A stretch of 64,000 bases of DNA from Mucilaginibacter sp. PPCGB 2223 (GTDB lineage: Bacteria > Bacteroidota > Bacteroidia > Sphingobacteriales > Sphingobacteriaceae), in contig NZ_MDJS01000001.1 in assembly GCF_001705515.1 (NCBI RefSeq), positions 2,232,001 to 2,296,000 on the forward strand. The letters run 5' to 3'. This document shows positions 19,020 through 27,342 of the stretch, in pieces. The notes beneath the pieces are model-generated. The model was given only the letters and a program-made list of their open reading frames with translations, ran no database searches and was not told where the DNA came from. A program made the translations under genes and the position numbers. The first letter of the stretch is position 1; every line of letters starts with the position of its first letter.

Positions 19020-19529
19020 ATGAGGAAACTTTACCAGCCAATATTTTCATTTTTTATGCTGATCGCCATGGCGGCCAACATAAATTATGCTTATGCGGAT
19101 GGTAAAAAACCTGTAACTTCCGACACCACAAGGTTAGCAAAAGTTTTCACCAATAAAAACGACAAATCCTATCTAAAAAACGGGATTAAAGTACCCCTGC
19201 CACCTTTAAAGCCAAACGTTACCATTTACAGCACCAAAATCAGCTTCTCGCGTACCGATGGCGACCGTTTGGTGAGCAACGTACAGGTTTATCCAAACCC
19301 TATTACCGACCAGATCAACCTGCGCTACAACGTCAATAAAAACAGCAGCGTTACCATCAAGATCATGGATATCCTGGGCAACGAGGTGATGACCTTGTTC
19401 TCGCAACGCGTCGACCCGGGCGAGCAGAAATTCACATTTAACCTCAACAATAAGCTTTCGAGCGGTTTTTATTTCGTACGCCTGGTTGCCGGCAGCGAGT
19501 CTGTTATCAAGCGGATCTCCATTCTGTAA
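19020..19529 (+). CDS. Small secreted protein with type IX secretion sorting domain
   Basis: The 169 residues comprise a signal peptide (about 1-26, ending NYAYA), a short linker of about 65 residues without a recognised fold, and a C-terminal sorting domain (about 95-169). The sorting domain has the hallmarks VYPNPITDQINL, the GNEV turn, SSGFYFVRL and the terminal KRISIL. Such type A domains direct proteins through the T9SS and are removed at the outer membrane. Almost nothing remains as cargo, so this could be a small surface-attached peptide or a domain donor. No T9SS machinery genes are in the window. Confidence 0.85.
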   Translation: MRKLYQPIFSFFMLIAMAANINYAYADGKKPVTSDTTRLAKVFTNKNDKSYLKNGIKVPLPPLKPNVTIYSTKISFSRTDGDRLVSNVQVYPNPITDQINLRYNVNKNSSVTIKIMDILGNEVMTLFSQRVDPGEQKFTFNLNNKLSSGFYFVRLVAGSESVIKRISIL

Positions 19530-19554
19530 GCCCCCCAGCCCCCTAAAGGGGGAG
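19530..19554. repeat. Short G/C-run palindrome
   Basis: CCCCC (19539-19543), TAAA, GGGGG (19548-19552) directly follow the stop codon of the T9SS gene. The pattern matches part of the compound repeat at 16763-16850 and belongs to a common Bacteroidota intergenic palindrome type. It may serve as the terminator. Confidence 0.6.
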
Positions 19555-19610
19555 TTCGTGTATTGTGTATTTTACACTCGTTTTCATCCAAAATTTTTAT
19601 TTTCGGCTTT

Positions 19611-20222
19611 ATGAAAATAATAGCCATAGGCCGTAATTACGCCGAACATGCCAAAGAACTGAACAACCCTGTGCCATCGGTACCGGTGATATTTATGAAG
19701 CCCGATACTGCCATCCTGAAAGATAATAAACCGTTTTACCATCCCGATTTTTCGCAGGATGTGCACCACGAGATCGAGATCGTACTCAAAGTTTGCAAAG
19801 AAGGTAAAAACATCAGTGAGAAATTCGCGGCGGGTTATTTCGACGAGATCGGCCTGGGCATCGACTTCACCGCCCGCGATATACAGGCCCGCCATAAAGA
19901 AAAGGGCCTGCCCTGGGAACTGGCCAAAGCTTTTGATAACTCGGCACCCATCAGCAACTTTGTGCCGAAAGACAAATTTCCGGACTTGTACAATTTGAAC
20001 TTTAAGCTCGACATTAACGGGCAGCCGCGCCAGGTTGGCAGCACCAGGGATCTTATTTTCACTTTCGAAAAACTTATTGCCTTTGTATCGGGTTATATTA
20101 CTTTAAAAAAGGGCGATCTGATTTTTACCGGCACACCGGCAGGTGTAAGTAAGGTAAGCATCGGCGACCATTTGGAAGGTTATCTCGAAAACGAAAAAAT
20201 GCTCGACTTTTACATTAAATAA
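19611..20222 (+). CDS. Fumarylacetoacetate-hydrolase-family protein
   Basis: The start at ATG 19611 was chosen because MKIIAIGRNYAEHAKEL is the normal family N-terminus; the longer frame from 19563 adds an unrelated stretch. The 203-residue product holds the metal ligands E54 and E56 (HHEIEIVL) and D85 (GLGIDFTARD), plus the FTGTPAGV signature near the C-terminus. Members hydrolyse C-C bonds of acylpyruvates or decarboxylate oxaloacetate. The compact size fits the acylpyruvase/oxaloacetate-decarboxylase (YcgM/FAHD1) group more than the aromatic-catabolism enzymes. It is followed after three bases by the M23 gene. Confidence 0.9.
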   Translation: MKIIAIGRNYAEHAKELNNPVPSVPVIFMKPDTAILKDNKPFYHPDFSQDVHHEIEIVLKVCKEGKNISEKFAAGYFDEIGLGIDFTARDIQARHKEKGLPWELAKAFDNSAPISNFVPKDKFPDLYNLNFKLDINGQPRQVGSTRDLIFTFEKLIAFVSGYITLKKGDLIFTGTPAGVSKVSIGDHLEGYLENEKMLDFYIK

Positions 20223-20225
20223 AAT

Positions 20226-21935
20226 ATGCTGCGTAAACTTCCGGGATGTTTACTCATCTTATTTTTATCGTTCGCCGCCTTTGCGCAGGATGTTGTGCAA
20301 ACGCACCAGTATCCTAAAGATGTTTTCCGTTACCCGCTCGATCTGCCGCCGACTACGGCCGGTTCGTTCGGCGAGTTGCGTTCCAACCACTTCCATTCGG
20401 GGCTCGATTTTAAAACCAATCAAACTACCGGCTACCCGGTGCATGCTGTATACGATGGCTATGTATCACGCATACGCATACAATTCGGCGGTTTTGGCCG
20501 GGCGGTTTACATCACACATCCTAACGGTTTTGTATCTGTTTACGGGCACCTGGAAAGGCTGGCACCCGAGCTGGCCAAAATTGTGCGCGATTATCAATAC
20601 CAAAATCAAACCTGGGAGGCCGATATCCAATTATCACCCTTGCAAATGCAAGTTTATAAGGGGCAGGTTGTGGCATGGTCGGGCAACGCGGGGGCTTCGG
20701 CAGGGCCGCATGTGCATTTTGAGCTGCGCGATGCGCTTACCCAAGAAACCATCAACCCGCAATTATTTGGCTTAACCATCCGCGATAAGGTACCGCCAAC
20801 CTTAACATCCATGTATGTTTATCATCTCAACGGATTACCCTTCAGCGAAAAAACAGCGAAAGACTTTTTCCAGGTAGCAGGTGCTAACGGCAAATACCAC
20901 CTGGTACATCCTGGTGTGATCACTTTAAGCGGCGAAACAGGTTTCGGTATAAGTACTTATGATGTGAACAGCACATCCGCTAATCATAACGGCGCTTATT
21001 CGATACAGTTGAATGTAGACGATAAGCCGGTATATACCTTCGCGGTAGAGCGTTTCGCTTTCGATCAAACACATGCCATTAATGCCCATATCGACTTCCC
21101 CGCTTACTTGACAACCGGCCGCGAGATACAGAAAAGCTTTATTTTACCGGGTAATAAAATATCCATTTACCCGCAATCGGTAAACCGCGGGCTCATTAAT
21201 TTTGAGGATGACGCCATACACCAGGTAGAGTATGTGGTGAAAGATGTGATGGGCAATACCTCTACCCTTAAATTTTCGGTACGTTTTAAACAGCAAACAT
21301 CGCCTAAACCGGTACCTGCCGGAACTTTGTTTAAATACGATCAGCAAAATGTGTTTACCAGCGACAGGGTTAAGGTGGTCATCCCGCAAGGCAACCTGTA
21401 CGATGACCTGTACTTTGACTATGGTATGCTATCGCACCGGCCGGGCGCGTATTCGGCAACCTATCATATCCACAACCGCTTTACGCCGATACACGATAGT
21501 TATGAGGTTTGGATAAAGCCCGACAGTACCATCGGCAATTATGTGAACAAAGCGGTGATAGTGAGTACCACCGGTGCCTGCGAGGGCGGCGAATACGTGG
21601 ATGGTTACATCAAAGCCAACGCGCGTACTTTTGGCGATTTTTATATTAAATTAGACACCGTTGGGCCGCGTGTTACGCCGGTTAATATACACGACGGCGC
21701 CGGTATGGCCGGAGCAAGAACGATCTCCGTAAGGATAAGTGATAACCTATCGGGGATAAAAAGCTACAATGGTACTATTGATGGGCAATGGGTTTTGATG
21801 GAGTATGATTATAAAACCAAAGTTTTGATTTATACCTTTGATGGAAGCATCAAACCGGGCAAACATATTTTTAACCTGGCTGTTGCAGATAACAAAAATA
21901 ACCTGACACAATTTACGACTACGTTTTACAGATAA
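20226..21935 (+). CDS. M23-family metallopeptidase with long C-terminal extension
   Basis: The protein has 569 residues with a signal peptide ending FAAFAQ. The LytM/M23 zinc site is complete: H57-x3-D61 (HFHSGLD) and H162-x-H164 (GPHVHFEL). About 350 residues of beta-rich sequence follow, probably Ig-like domains. M23 enzymes cut peptidoglycan cross-bridges or act as scaffolds in division. The all-present ligands suggest an active enzyme here. It begins three bases after the FAA-hydrolase gene, an operon placement without an obvious functional link. Confidence 0.9.
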   Translation: MLRKLPGCLLILFLSFAAFAQDVVQTHQYPKDVFRYPLDLPPTTAGSFGELRSNHFHSGLDFKTNQTTGYPVHAVYDGYVSRIRIQFGGFGRAVYITHPNGFVSVYGHLERLAPELAKIVRDYQYQNQTWEADIQLSPLQMQVYKGQVVAWSGNAGASAGPHVHFELRDALTQETINPQLFGLTIRDKVPPTLTSMYVYHLNGLPFSEKTAKDFFQVAGANGKYHLVHPGVITLSGETGFGISTYDVNSTSANHNGAYSIQLNVDDKPVYTFAVERFAFDQTHAINAHIDFPAYLTTGREIQKSFILPGNKISIYPQSVNRGLINFEDDAIHQVEYVVKDVMGNTSTLKFSVRFKQQTSPKPVPAGTLFKYDQQNVFTSDRVKVVIPQGNLYDDLYFDYGMLSHRPGAYSATYHIHNRFTPIHDSYEVWIKPDSTIGNYVNKAVIVSTTGACEGGEYVDGYIKANARTFGDFYIKLDTVGPRVTPVNIHDGAGMAGARTISVRISDNLSGIKSYNGTIDGQWVLMEYDYKTKVLIYTFDGSIKPGKHIFNLAVADNKNNLTQFTTTFYR

Positions 21936-21949
21936 TCTATAGTTGAACC

Positions 21950-22489
21950 ATGAGACAGGTATTAGTAGATCAAAGTATTGAGAAACTAAGGCTCGTCTAC
22001 TTTTTACGCAGAGGGGCATTATTTGATCGTATCATGATCTTTTTTTTGGTAGCAATATGGCCAATAATTGTAATATGGAGCTATTTTGACACTATTGATG
22101 CCTTTATAATTTTAATATGGGTATTGGGATATAGTTGGTTTTTGGTTAGTTTATATTTTACCTATAAAATAGTAAAGGTATCAGGCAGTACGATAGAGCT
22201 CAACAAAGAGCTAATGTGGCAACTATTAGATAATGATTACAGAACTATTAATATGGGCCCCGAAAACCCTGATGTATTAAGGTTTGAGAGGTACTCTGGT
22301 ATGTTAGATGAAAGGGTAAAAGCAATAACTATAATTTTTAAAGAGGCAGACTTATATATTAATACTCATTTTTACAGTATCTGGGAATTCCTGTTTTTTT
22401 CAGGATTTAGAGATTATTCTACATCTAAAAAAATCGCAAAAAGATTTAAAACAGAACTCGCAAAACAAGCAATACCTAAATTTACATAA
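21950..22489 (+). CDS. Hypothetical two-helix membrane protein, AT-rich
   Basis: The 179 residues have two neighbouring hydrophobic helices (about 27-45 and 50-70: IMIFFLVAIWPIIVIW and AFIILIWVLGYSWFLVSLY). A soluble C-terminal half is rich in charged and aromatic residues. The fold resembles small YcxB-like membrane proteins, but I do not recognise the family with confidence. Its codons are visibly more AT-rich than both neighbours (many ATA, TTA, AAA), which may mark recent acquisition. It lies 14 bases after the M23 gene and eight bases before bcp. Confidence 0.7.
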   Translation: MRQVLVDQSIEKLRLVYFLRRGALFDRIMIFFLVAIWPIIVIWSYFDTIDAFIILIWVLGYSWFLVSLYFTYKIVKVSGSTIELNKELMWQLLDNDYRTINMGPENPDVLRFERYSGMLDERVKAITIIFKEADLYINTHFYSIWEFLFFSGFRDYSTSKKIAKRFKTELAKQAIPKFT

Positions 22490-22497
22490 ACTAAGAC

Positions 22498-22959
22498 ATG
22501 GCAACATTAAAAGAAGGCGACAAAGCCCCCGATTTTACCGCAAAAGACCAAAACGGCAACGATGTTACCCTGTCGAGCTTCAGGGGCAAAAACGTTATCC
22601 TGTACTTTTACCCTAAGGACGATACCCCGGGCTGTACTTTGGAGGCCTGCAGTTTCAGGGATAATTACCAATCGCTGGTGGGCCAGGGGTTTGAGGTGAT
22701 CGGGGTGAGCACCGACGACGAGAAATCGCACAAAAAGTTCGAAAAGAAATTTAACCTGCCTTTTACCCTGATTGCCGATAACGATAAAAAGATCGTAGAA
22801 GAGTACGGCGTTTGGGTTGAAAAGAACATGTACGGCAAAACTTATATGGGTACTGCACGCACTACGTTTATTATCAATAAGCAGGGCGTTATTCAGAACA
22901 TCATCACCAAGGTTGATAATCAGAATGCTACGCAGCAGGTGCTGGACCTGTTGGGGTAG
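22498..22959 (+). CDS. bcp: Thioredoxin-dependent thiol peroxidase (Bcp/PrxQ)
   Basis: The 153-residue peroxiredoxin has peroxidatic C46 in PKDDTPGCT and resolving C51 (LEACSFRD) five residues later, the atypical two-cysteine PrxQ arrangement. It reduces peroxides in the cytoplasm using thioredoxin; a trxA gene lies at 34851. Length and the conserved GVSTDD segment are typical. It ends before an inverted repeat shared with the convergent EamA gene. Confidence 0.96.
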   Translation: MATLKEGDKAPDFTAKDQNGNDVTLSSFRGKNVILYFYPKDDTPGCTLEACSFRDNYQSLVGQGFEVIGVSTDDEKSHKKFEKKFNLPFTLIADNDKKIVEEYGVWVEKNMYGKTYMGTARTTFIINKQGVIQNIITKVDNQNATQQVLDLLG

Positions 22960-22965
22960 TTATTT

Positions 22966-23022
22966 TTGATTTATTGAATGATTGATTTTCTTACTCTATC
23001 ATTCAGTCATTCAATAAATCAA
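22966..23022. terminator. Inverted repeat between convergent bcp and EamA genes
   Basis: The arms 22966-22981 and 23007-23022 are a perfect 16-bp inverted repeat (TTGATTTATTGAATGA and its complement) with a 25-base loop. It lies exactly between the two stop codons and is probably a weak bidirectional terminator. It is AT-rich rather than GC-rich, and a related ATTGAATGACTGAAT string recurs at 23466. Confidence 0.6.
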
Positions 23023-23439
23023 TTATTTCAAAATCAGTACAAACGTACCGCCGATAATCATCAGTGCGCCTATCGCCGATTTCAGGGTGATCTGTTCGCC
23101 CAAAAATATAGCGGCCAGCAATATAGCCAAAGCTACGCTTAGTTTATCGATGGGCGCTACCTGCTCTACTTTTCCTAATTGTAAAGCGCGGAAATAAAAT
23201 AACCACGACAGGCCGGTAGCACAGCCGGAGAGGATAAGGAACGTCCAGTTTTGTTTATTAAACGAGTGCACACCACCGGCCACACCTTTGAAAAAAACGA
23301 TGGCCCAGGCCAGGAAAACGATGACCACCGTACGGATGGCAGTCGCCAGGTCGGAATCGATGTTTTTAACGCCGATTTTGGCGAAGATGGCCGTTAAGGC
23401 CGCGAAGAAAGCTGAGAGTAAAGCGTATATCCACCACAT
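23023..23439 (-). CDS. Half-size EamA/DMT-family transporter
   Basis: The 138 residues have five hydrophobic helices and one EamA repeat (ALLSAFFAALTAIFAKIG at the N-terminus, GALMIIGGTFVLIL at the end). Full DMT exporters have ten helices from two such repeats, so this one would work as a dimer, like other single-repeat DMT proteins. The substrate is unknown; relatives export metabolites or amino acids. There is no partner half nearby. Upstream is a long non-coding region with an intergenic repeat. Confidence 0.85.
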   Translation of the reverse strand: MWWIYALLSAFFAALTAIFAKIGVKNIDSDLATAIRTVVIVFLAWAIVFFKGVAGGVHSFNKQNWTFLILSGCATGLSWLFYFRALQLGKVEQVAPIDKLSVALAILLAAIFLGEQITLKSAIGALMIIGGTFVLILK

Positions 23440-23548
23440 ATTCTTAATGATTGAAGGTTTGAGTTATTGAATGACTGAATTGTACTTTATTTCTGATTAT
23501 ATTCTGGAGTTTTTGCATTAGCGAAAATTTGAATTAAAATCAGATTTT

Positions 23549-23631
23549 GCGTTAGGGATTGCAGCGGATACCGGCCCGTGGCTAAGGCCCTGTGTAGTAT
23601 GAGCGGAAAGCCCGGGCCGCAGGCAACGCCC
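23549..23631 (+). repeat. GCGTTAG...GCCC intergenic repeat, copy 1
   Basis: An 83-base GC-rich block sits in AT-rich DNA. It begins GCGTTAGGGATTG and ends CAACGCCC. It matches the complement of 34673-34776 at many islands (ACCGGCC, GTGG, GCC, CTGTG, AGTATGA, CGCC-type end), so the two are members of one dispersed family. Confidence 0.75.
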
Positions 23632-23847
23632 AAAGCAAATTGCGTTTATACTAATTAATTAAAATTAACACAAAGGTGCAATAAATAAGCTTTAAAAAAC
23701 TTGCATCTTTTCCCCTTCGCAAAATATCCCTCAACTTAATAATCGTATCACCGGTATGCGCAACACCAATATTTTTAACGTTACAAACACCCTGCACACT
23801 AAACCGCTACTCTTTTCCGTTTTACCACCACAAAAAAACAACATTGC

Positions 23848-23855
23848 TATATTTG
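23848..23855 (+). promoter_or_regulatory. Candidate -7 element for the ECF sigma gene
   Basis: TATATTTG matches the Bacteroidota -7 consensus exactly, but no TTG is present at the expected -33 distance. An alternative-sigma promoter could lack it. Confidence 0.4.
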
Positions 23856-23908
23856 TGTTTTAAAATAGCTAAATTTACCCATTATCAATAACTAATTAAT
23901 GCTACTAC

Positions 23909-24463
23909 ATGTCTAACCAGGTTGATGATGCAGAATTGCTGCAGATGTTTCAGGATGAAAAGACCCGGAACCAGGCATTTAACCTGCTGCTAAAAAAATA
24001 CCAGCAAAAAATTTACTGGCACATACGCCGCATGGTGATCGACCATGACGACGCCGATGACCTGGTGCAGGATGTATTTGTAAAAATATGGAAAAGCCTG
24101 CCGGGTTTCAGAAGCGACGCGCAACTGTACACCTGGATGTACCGTATTGCTACTAACGAGTGCATTACGTTTTTGAACCGTAAAAAGCTGAAGAACAATG
24201 TTTCGTTTGATGATGTATCGCACGAGTTGTCGGAATCGCTGACGGATTCGAGCTATTTTGACGGCGATAAAGTACAAAGCAAACTGCAAAAAGCTTTGCT
24301 CACCTTGCCCGAAAAGCAGAAGCTGGTTTTTAATATGAAATATTACGACGAGATGAAGTACGAGGAGATGTCGGAAATACTGGGCACGAGTGTGGGTGCG
24401 CTGAAATCGTCGTTCCACCTGGCAGTGAAGAAAATAGAAGCATATTTATTGTCGGAAGATTAA
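23909..24463 (+). CDS. ECF-type RNA polymerase sigma factor
   Basis: The 184 residues carry region 2 (about 25-90: DHDDADDLVQDVFVKIWKSLP and the following TWMYRIATNECI) and region 4 (about 125-180: LPEKQKLVFNMKYYDEMKYEEMSEILG followed by the helix-turn-helix recognition segment). This is the SigE/ECF layout of a two-region sigma-70 factor. It is followed by a membrane protein with VPxxYF repeats and a Spy-like periplasmic protein. The three together look like an envelope-stress regulon controller with its own signalling chain. The trigger is unknown. Confidence 0.95.
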   Translation: MSNQVDDAELLQMFQDEKTRNQAFNLLLKKYQQKIYWHIRRMVIDHDDADDLVQDVFVKIWKSLPGFRSDAQLYTWMYRIATNECITFLNRKKLKNNVSFDDVSHELSESLTDSSYFDGDKVQSKLQKALLTLPEKQKLVFNMKYYDEMKYEEMSEILGTSVGALKSSFHLAVKKIEAYLLSED

Positions 24464-24508
24464 TTGTCGATTAAACCTTTGCTCAAAAAATGTATCTATA
24501 GATAGATA

Positions 24509-25405
24509 ATGACAGACGAAAGGGAAAATATGGAATGGATGAACGAATACCAGGCGTTAAAGCAGGTAAACCCTGCCAACCCGTTTGTTGTTCCGGCAAA
24601 CTATTTCAGTGAGATGGAGCAGCAGGTTATGGCACGGATCCGCCTGGATGAGCTTGAAAAAGCGCATCCAAAGCAGGACTTTATGATTCCGGGTGATTAT
24701 TTTGAGCAATTAACACAAAACATACAAAGCCGCATTGCGATTGAGCAGGCGGCTGAAGAGGAATTTACTGTACCCCAGGACTATTTTGATCAACTCGAAC
24801 AAAATATACAAAGCAGGATTGCTATCGAACAGGCTTCGGAAGAAGAGTTTAGCGTGCCAGTGGGTTATTTTGAAGAGTTAGCACAAAATATTCAGAGCCG
24901 CATTGCCATCGAGCAGGCTGCGGAGGAAGAGTTTATCGTGCCGCAAGGTTACTTTGAAGAGTTGGAGCAAAATATCCAAAGCCGTATTGTTGTTGAGCAG
25001 TATACCGAAGAGGAATTTGCCGTACCACAGGGTTATTTTGAAGCTTTAGAGGGCAATATACTCGCTAAAACCACTTTGGTGCAGCAACAGGAAAAACCGG
25101 CTGCTAAAAAACAACCGGCAACAGTAGTGGGCATGTGGGCCAAACATGCGTTTAAATACGCATCGGCAGCTTGTTTTGCTGTAGTAGCCGGCACAGGCTT
25201 GTTTTTAAGCGAGTTTAATACCGACAGCAAGAGCGTATCGCACCAGCACTCGTATCTGCATAAAGTGGTTTCGAAAATACCGGATGACGAGATCGAAGCA
25301 TTTTTACAGTTAAATACTACAGATGCTTCGCCTGCTTTAAATAATACAGATGTGAGCGAACTGCAGGCTGCACAGGGCACAGATCAGGATGAAACAAAAA
25401 ATTAA
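24509..25405 (+). CDS. Tandem-repeat membrane protein, candidate anti-sigma partner
   Basis: The 298 residues hold an N-terminal repeat region, one membrane helix (about 214-233: FKYASAACFAVVAGTGLFL) and a C-terminal segment presumably in the periplasm. Residues 57-196 are five consecutive 28-residue units of the form EF-x-VP-x2-YF-x2-L-x-QNIQSRIAIEQA-x-EE, the last degenerate. A divergent sixth copy (NPFVVPANYF) precedes them. Proteins in this position after Bacteroidota ECF sigma genes usually carry the motif once or twice. A cytoplasmic repeat stalk that binds the sigma factor is an inference. Translation begins 45 bases after the sigma stop. Confidence 0.8.
   Translation: MTDERENMEWMNEYQALKQVNPANPFVVPANYFSEMEQQVMARIRLDELEKAHPKQDFMIPGDYFEQLTQNIQSRIAIEQAAEEEFTVPQDYFDQLEQNIQSRIAIEQASEEEFSVPVGYFEELAQNIQSRIAIEQAAEEEFIVPQGYFEELEQNIQSRIVVEQYTEEEFAVPQGYFEALEGNILAKTTLVQQQEKPAAKKQPATVVGMWAKHAFKYASAACFAVVAGTGLFLSEFNTDSKSVSHQHSYLHKVVSKIPDDEIEAFLQLNTTDASPALNNTDVSELQAAQGTDQDETKN
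24677..25096 (+). repeat. Coding tandem repeat, five units of 84 bp
   Basis: The units begin at 24677, 24761, 24845, 24929 and 25013. The middle units are closely similar at protein level but differ at many silent positions, so the array is not freshly duplicated. The fifth unit is diverged in its second half. Confidence 0.85.
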
Positions 25406-25444
25406 GTGTTAATTATTGAAAAATAGTTAATATTGAACAGGATA

Positions 25445-25936
25445 ATGAAGCATAAACTTGCCATATTGTTATTTGCAGCGGTTTTTCCGGCGATGGTATA
25501 TGCCAACGAATACACCGGTCACCAGAAACAGGAGCGCCCTGTACGGAAGCCTGCAAATAAGCAAAAGGAGCGCTTTATTGATAAGATCGTCAGGATAAAA
25601 ATGATGCGGAGCGCCTTTATTACCCGTCAGCTTGATCTGACACCGGCACAAAACGAAAAATTCTGGCCCATATATAACCAATACCAGGATGAGCTGACAG
25701 CCGCCCAGGTAGAACGAAGGATCAACAACTCGCCTAACGGGCCAAAAGGTTTGGAGCAATTGACCAAAGACAGGGCTATTACGCGTAAAATAGCCGATAT
25801 TAAAGATCATTACCAAACTGAGTTTTTGAAGATACTTCCGCCTGAAAAGGTAAGCATGATCTATCAAAGCGAACAGCAGTTCAATGATGAACTGTTCAGA
25901 AAGTATAACGGCGAAAAAAATCAGGCCAATAACTGA
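25445..25936 (+). CDS. Spy/CpxP-like periplasmic protein of the ECF-sigma cluster
   Basis: I chose ATG 25445, which gives the signal peptide MKHKLAILLFAAVFPAMVYA; the frame opens earlier only at a TTG. The 163-residue product is helical and charged. Its LDLTPAQNEKFWPIYNQYQDEL segment is typical of the LTxxQ motif of Spy/CpxP proteins and of Bacteroidota ECF-sigma sensor proteins. It would act in the periplasm as a chaperone or stress sensor. It is third in the sigma operon and is followed by a good terminator. Confidence 0.8.
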   Translation: MKHKLAILLFAAVFPAMVYANEYTGHQKQERPVRKPANKQKERFIDKIVRIKMMRSAFITRQLDLTPAQNEKFWPIYNQYQDELTAAQVERRINNSPNGPKGLEQLTKDRAITRKIADIKDHYQTEFLKILPPEKVSMIYQSEQQFNDELFRKYNGEKNQANN

Positions 25937-25950
25937 TGGGCTGTTTTATG

Positions 25951-25993
25951 AATAAGAAAGGCTTTCGGTAATAAACCGGAAGCCTTTCTTATT
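25951..25993 (+). terminator. Terminator of the ECF-sigma operon
   Basis: A 19-bp stem (25951-25969 with 25975-25993, one G-T pair) has a five-base loop and ends in a T-run. It lies 15 bases after the stop of the Spy-like gene and nine before the aminotransferase ATG. Confidence 0.9.
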
Positions 25994-26001
25994 TTTGCAG
26001 C

Positions 26002-27192
26002 ATGTTAAACTTACGGCAGCTGTTTTTAGATCATAACGCGCAAACTACACGTTTCCCGCTTTTGCTTCAATTTGAAAAAGCCAAAGGTGTTTACTTATAT
26101 GATGCCGGCAACAAGCCGTATCTCGACCTGATATCAGGCATTGGCGTAAGCAACCTGGGCCACTCGCATCCGCGCATTGTTGACGCGGTTAAGGAGCAGG
26201 CCGAAAATTATATGCACCTGATGGTTTACGGCGAGTACGTGCAGGCACCGCAGGTAAAATTTGCGCATAAACTGGCATCGCTCCTGCCGCAATCGCTACA
26301 GTCGGTATACTTTGTAAACTCGGGCGCCGAAGCCGTTGAAGGCGCATTGAAATTAGCCAAGCGCTACACCGGCCGCAGCGAGATCATCGCCTGCAAAAAC
26401 TCGTACCACGGCAGTACCCAGGGCGCTTTGAGCGTAATGGGCAACGAAGGATACAAACAGGCCTACCGCCCTTTACTACCCGGTGTAAGGTTTATCGAGT
26501 TCAATAATCCCACAGGCCTGGAGCAGATCACCGATCAAACCGCCTGCGTAATTATCGAGACCGTACAGGGCGAAGCCGGCATACGTGTACCAGATACAGA
26601 ATACCTGCAAGCTCTGCGCAGCCACTGCACCGAAACCGGCACCCTGTTGATTTTAGATGAAATACAGGTAGCTTTTGGCCGTACCGGTAAGTTGTTCGCA
26701 TTTGAGCATTATGGCATTGTACCCGATATTTTGTTGCTCGCCAAGGCTTTGGGCGGCGGTATGCCTATCGGGGCGTTCGTATCTTCAAACCAAATTATGT
26801 CGGCGTTAAGCGAAAAACCCATCCTGGGCCATATCACCACTTTTGGCGGCCACCCGGTATGCTGCGCGGCGGGCCTGGCTGCTTTAGAGACCTTGCTCAA
26901 TGAACGACTGATTGAACAGGTTGCTGCAAAAGAGGCTTTGTTCAGACATTTGCTATCGCACCCATCGATCCGGGAAATAAGGGGAAAAGGTCTGATATTA
27001 GCCGCCGAACTCGAAAGTTTTGAGCTTAACAAAAAAGTGATAGACCGCTGTATTGAGCATGGCGTTATCGTCGACTGGTTTTTACATTGCAGTAACTCCA
27101 TGCGCATTGCTCCGCCATTGATTATCAGCGAGAAGGAGATCGCACACGCCTGCCAGGTTATTACCGAAGCATTGGATTATTATACTGCGTGA
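26002..27192 (+). CDS. Class-III PLP aminotransferase (acetylornithine aminotransferase-like)
   Basis: The 396 residues have the fold-type I landmarks in order: the substrate-side NSGAEAVEGALKLAKRYTG, LLILDEIQVAFGRTG holding the cofactor aspartate, and the Schiff-base lysine K248 in LLAKALGGGMPIGAF. The motif set and length match ArgD/4-aminobutyrate-type omega-aminotransferases. The exact amine substrate is not fixed by sequence. No arginine or lysine biosynthetic neighbours are present, so a general role is kept open. It is monocistronic, directly after the terminator of the sigma operon. Confidence 0.88.
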   Translation: MLNLRQLFLDHNAQTTRFPLLLQFEKAKGVYLYDAGNKPYLDLISGIGVSNLGHSHPRIVDAVKEQAENYMHLMVYGEYVQAPQVKFAHKLASLLPQSLQSVYFVNSGAEAVEGALKLAKRYTGRSEIIACKNSYHGSTQGALSVMGNEGYKQAYRPLLPGVRFIEFNNPTGLEQITDQTACVIIETVQGEAGIRVPDTEYLQALRSHCTETGTLLILDEIQVAFGRTGKLFAFEHYGIVPDILLLAKALGGGMPIGAFVSSNQIMSALSEKPILGHITTFGGHPVCCAAGLAALETLLNERLIEQVAAKEALFRHLLSHPSIREIRGKGLILAAELESFELNKKVIDRCIEHGVIVDWFLHCSNSMRIAPPLIISEKEIAHACQVITEALDYYTA

Positions 27193-27342
27193 ATGCCATA
27201 TTAACCTACCGGTAACTAACCTTTGTATCTAAAATAATACATTCGCGCAAAGCTTAAAAACCGCATTTTATCCTGTTTGCTAAACAATAGTGGCTGTTTT
27301 GATGTTATTACAACACATCTATTATAAAAAACGGACCATAAA

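Larger units (their letters stand above)
23440..23908. other. 469-base intergenic region with repeat and sigma-gene promoter
   Basis: From left to right it holds an AT-rich stretch upstream of the EamA gene, the GCGTTAG...GCCC repeat (23549-23631), a further AT-rich stretch, and a TATATTTG -7 element at 23848-23855, 53 bases before the ECF sigma ATG. No open frame with gene-like features is seen. Confidence 0.6.

Noticed and set aside
24677..25096. Possible CRISPR-like repeat array
   Set aside because: The 84-bp periodicity is in-frame coding sequence with no spacers and no cas genes.
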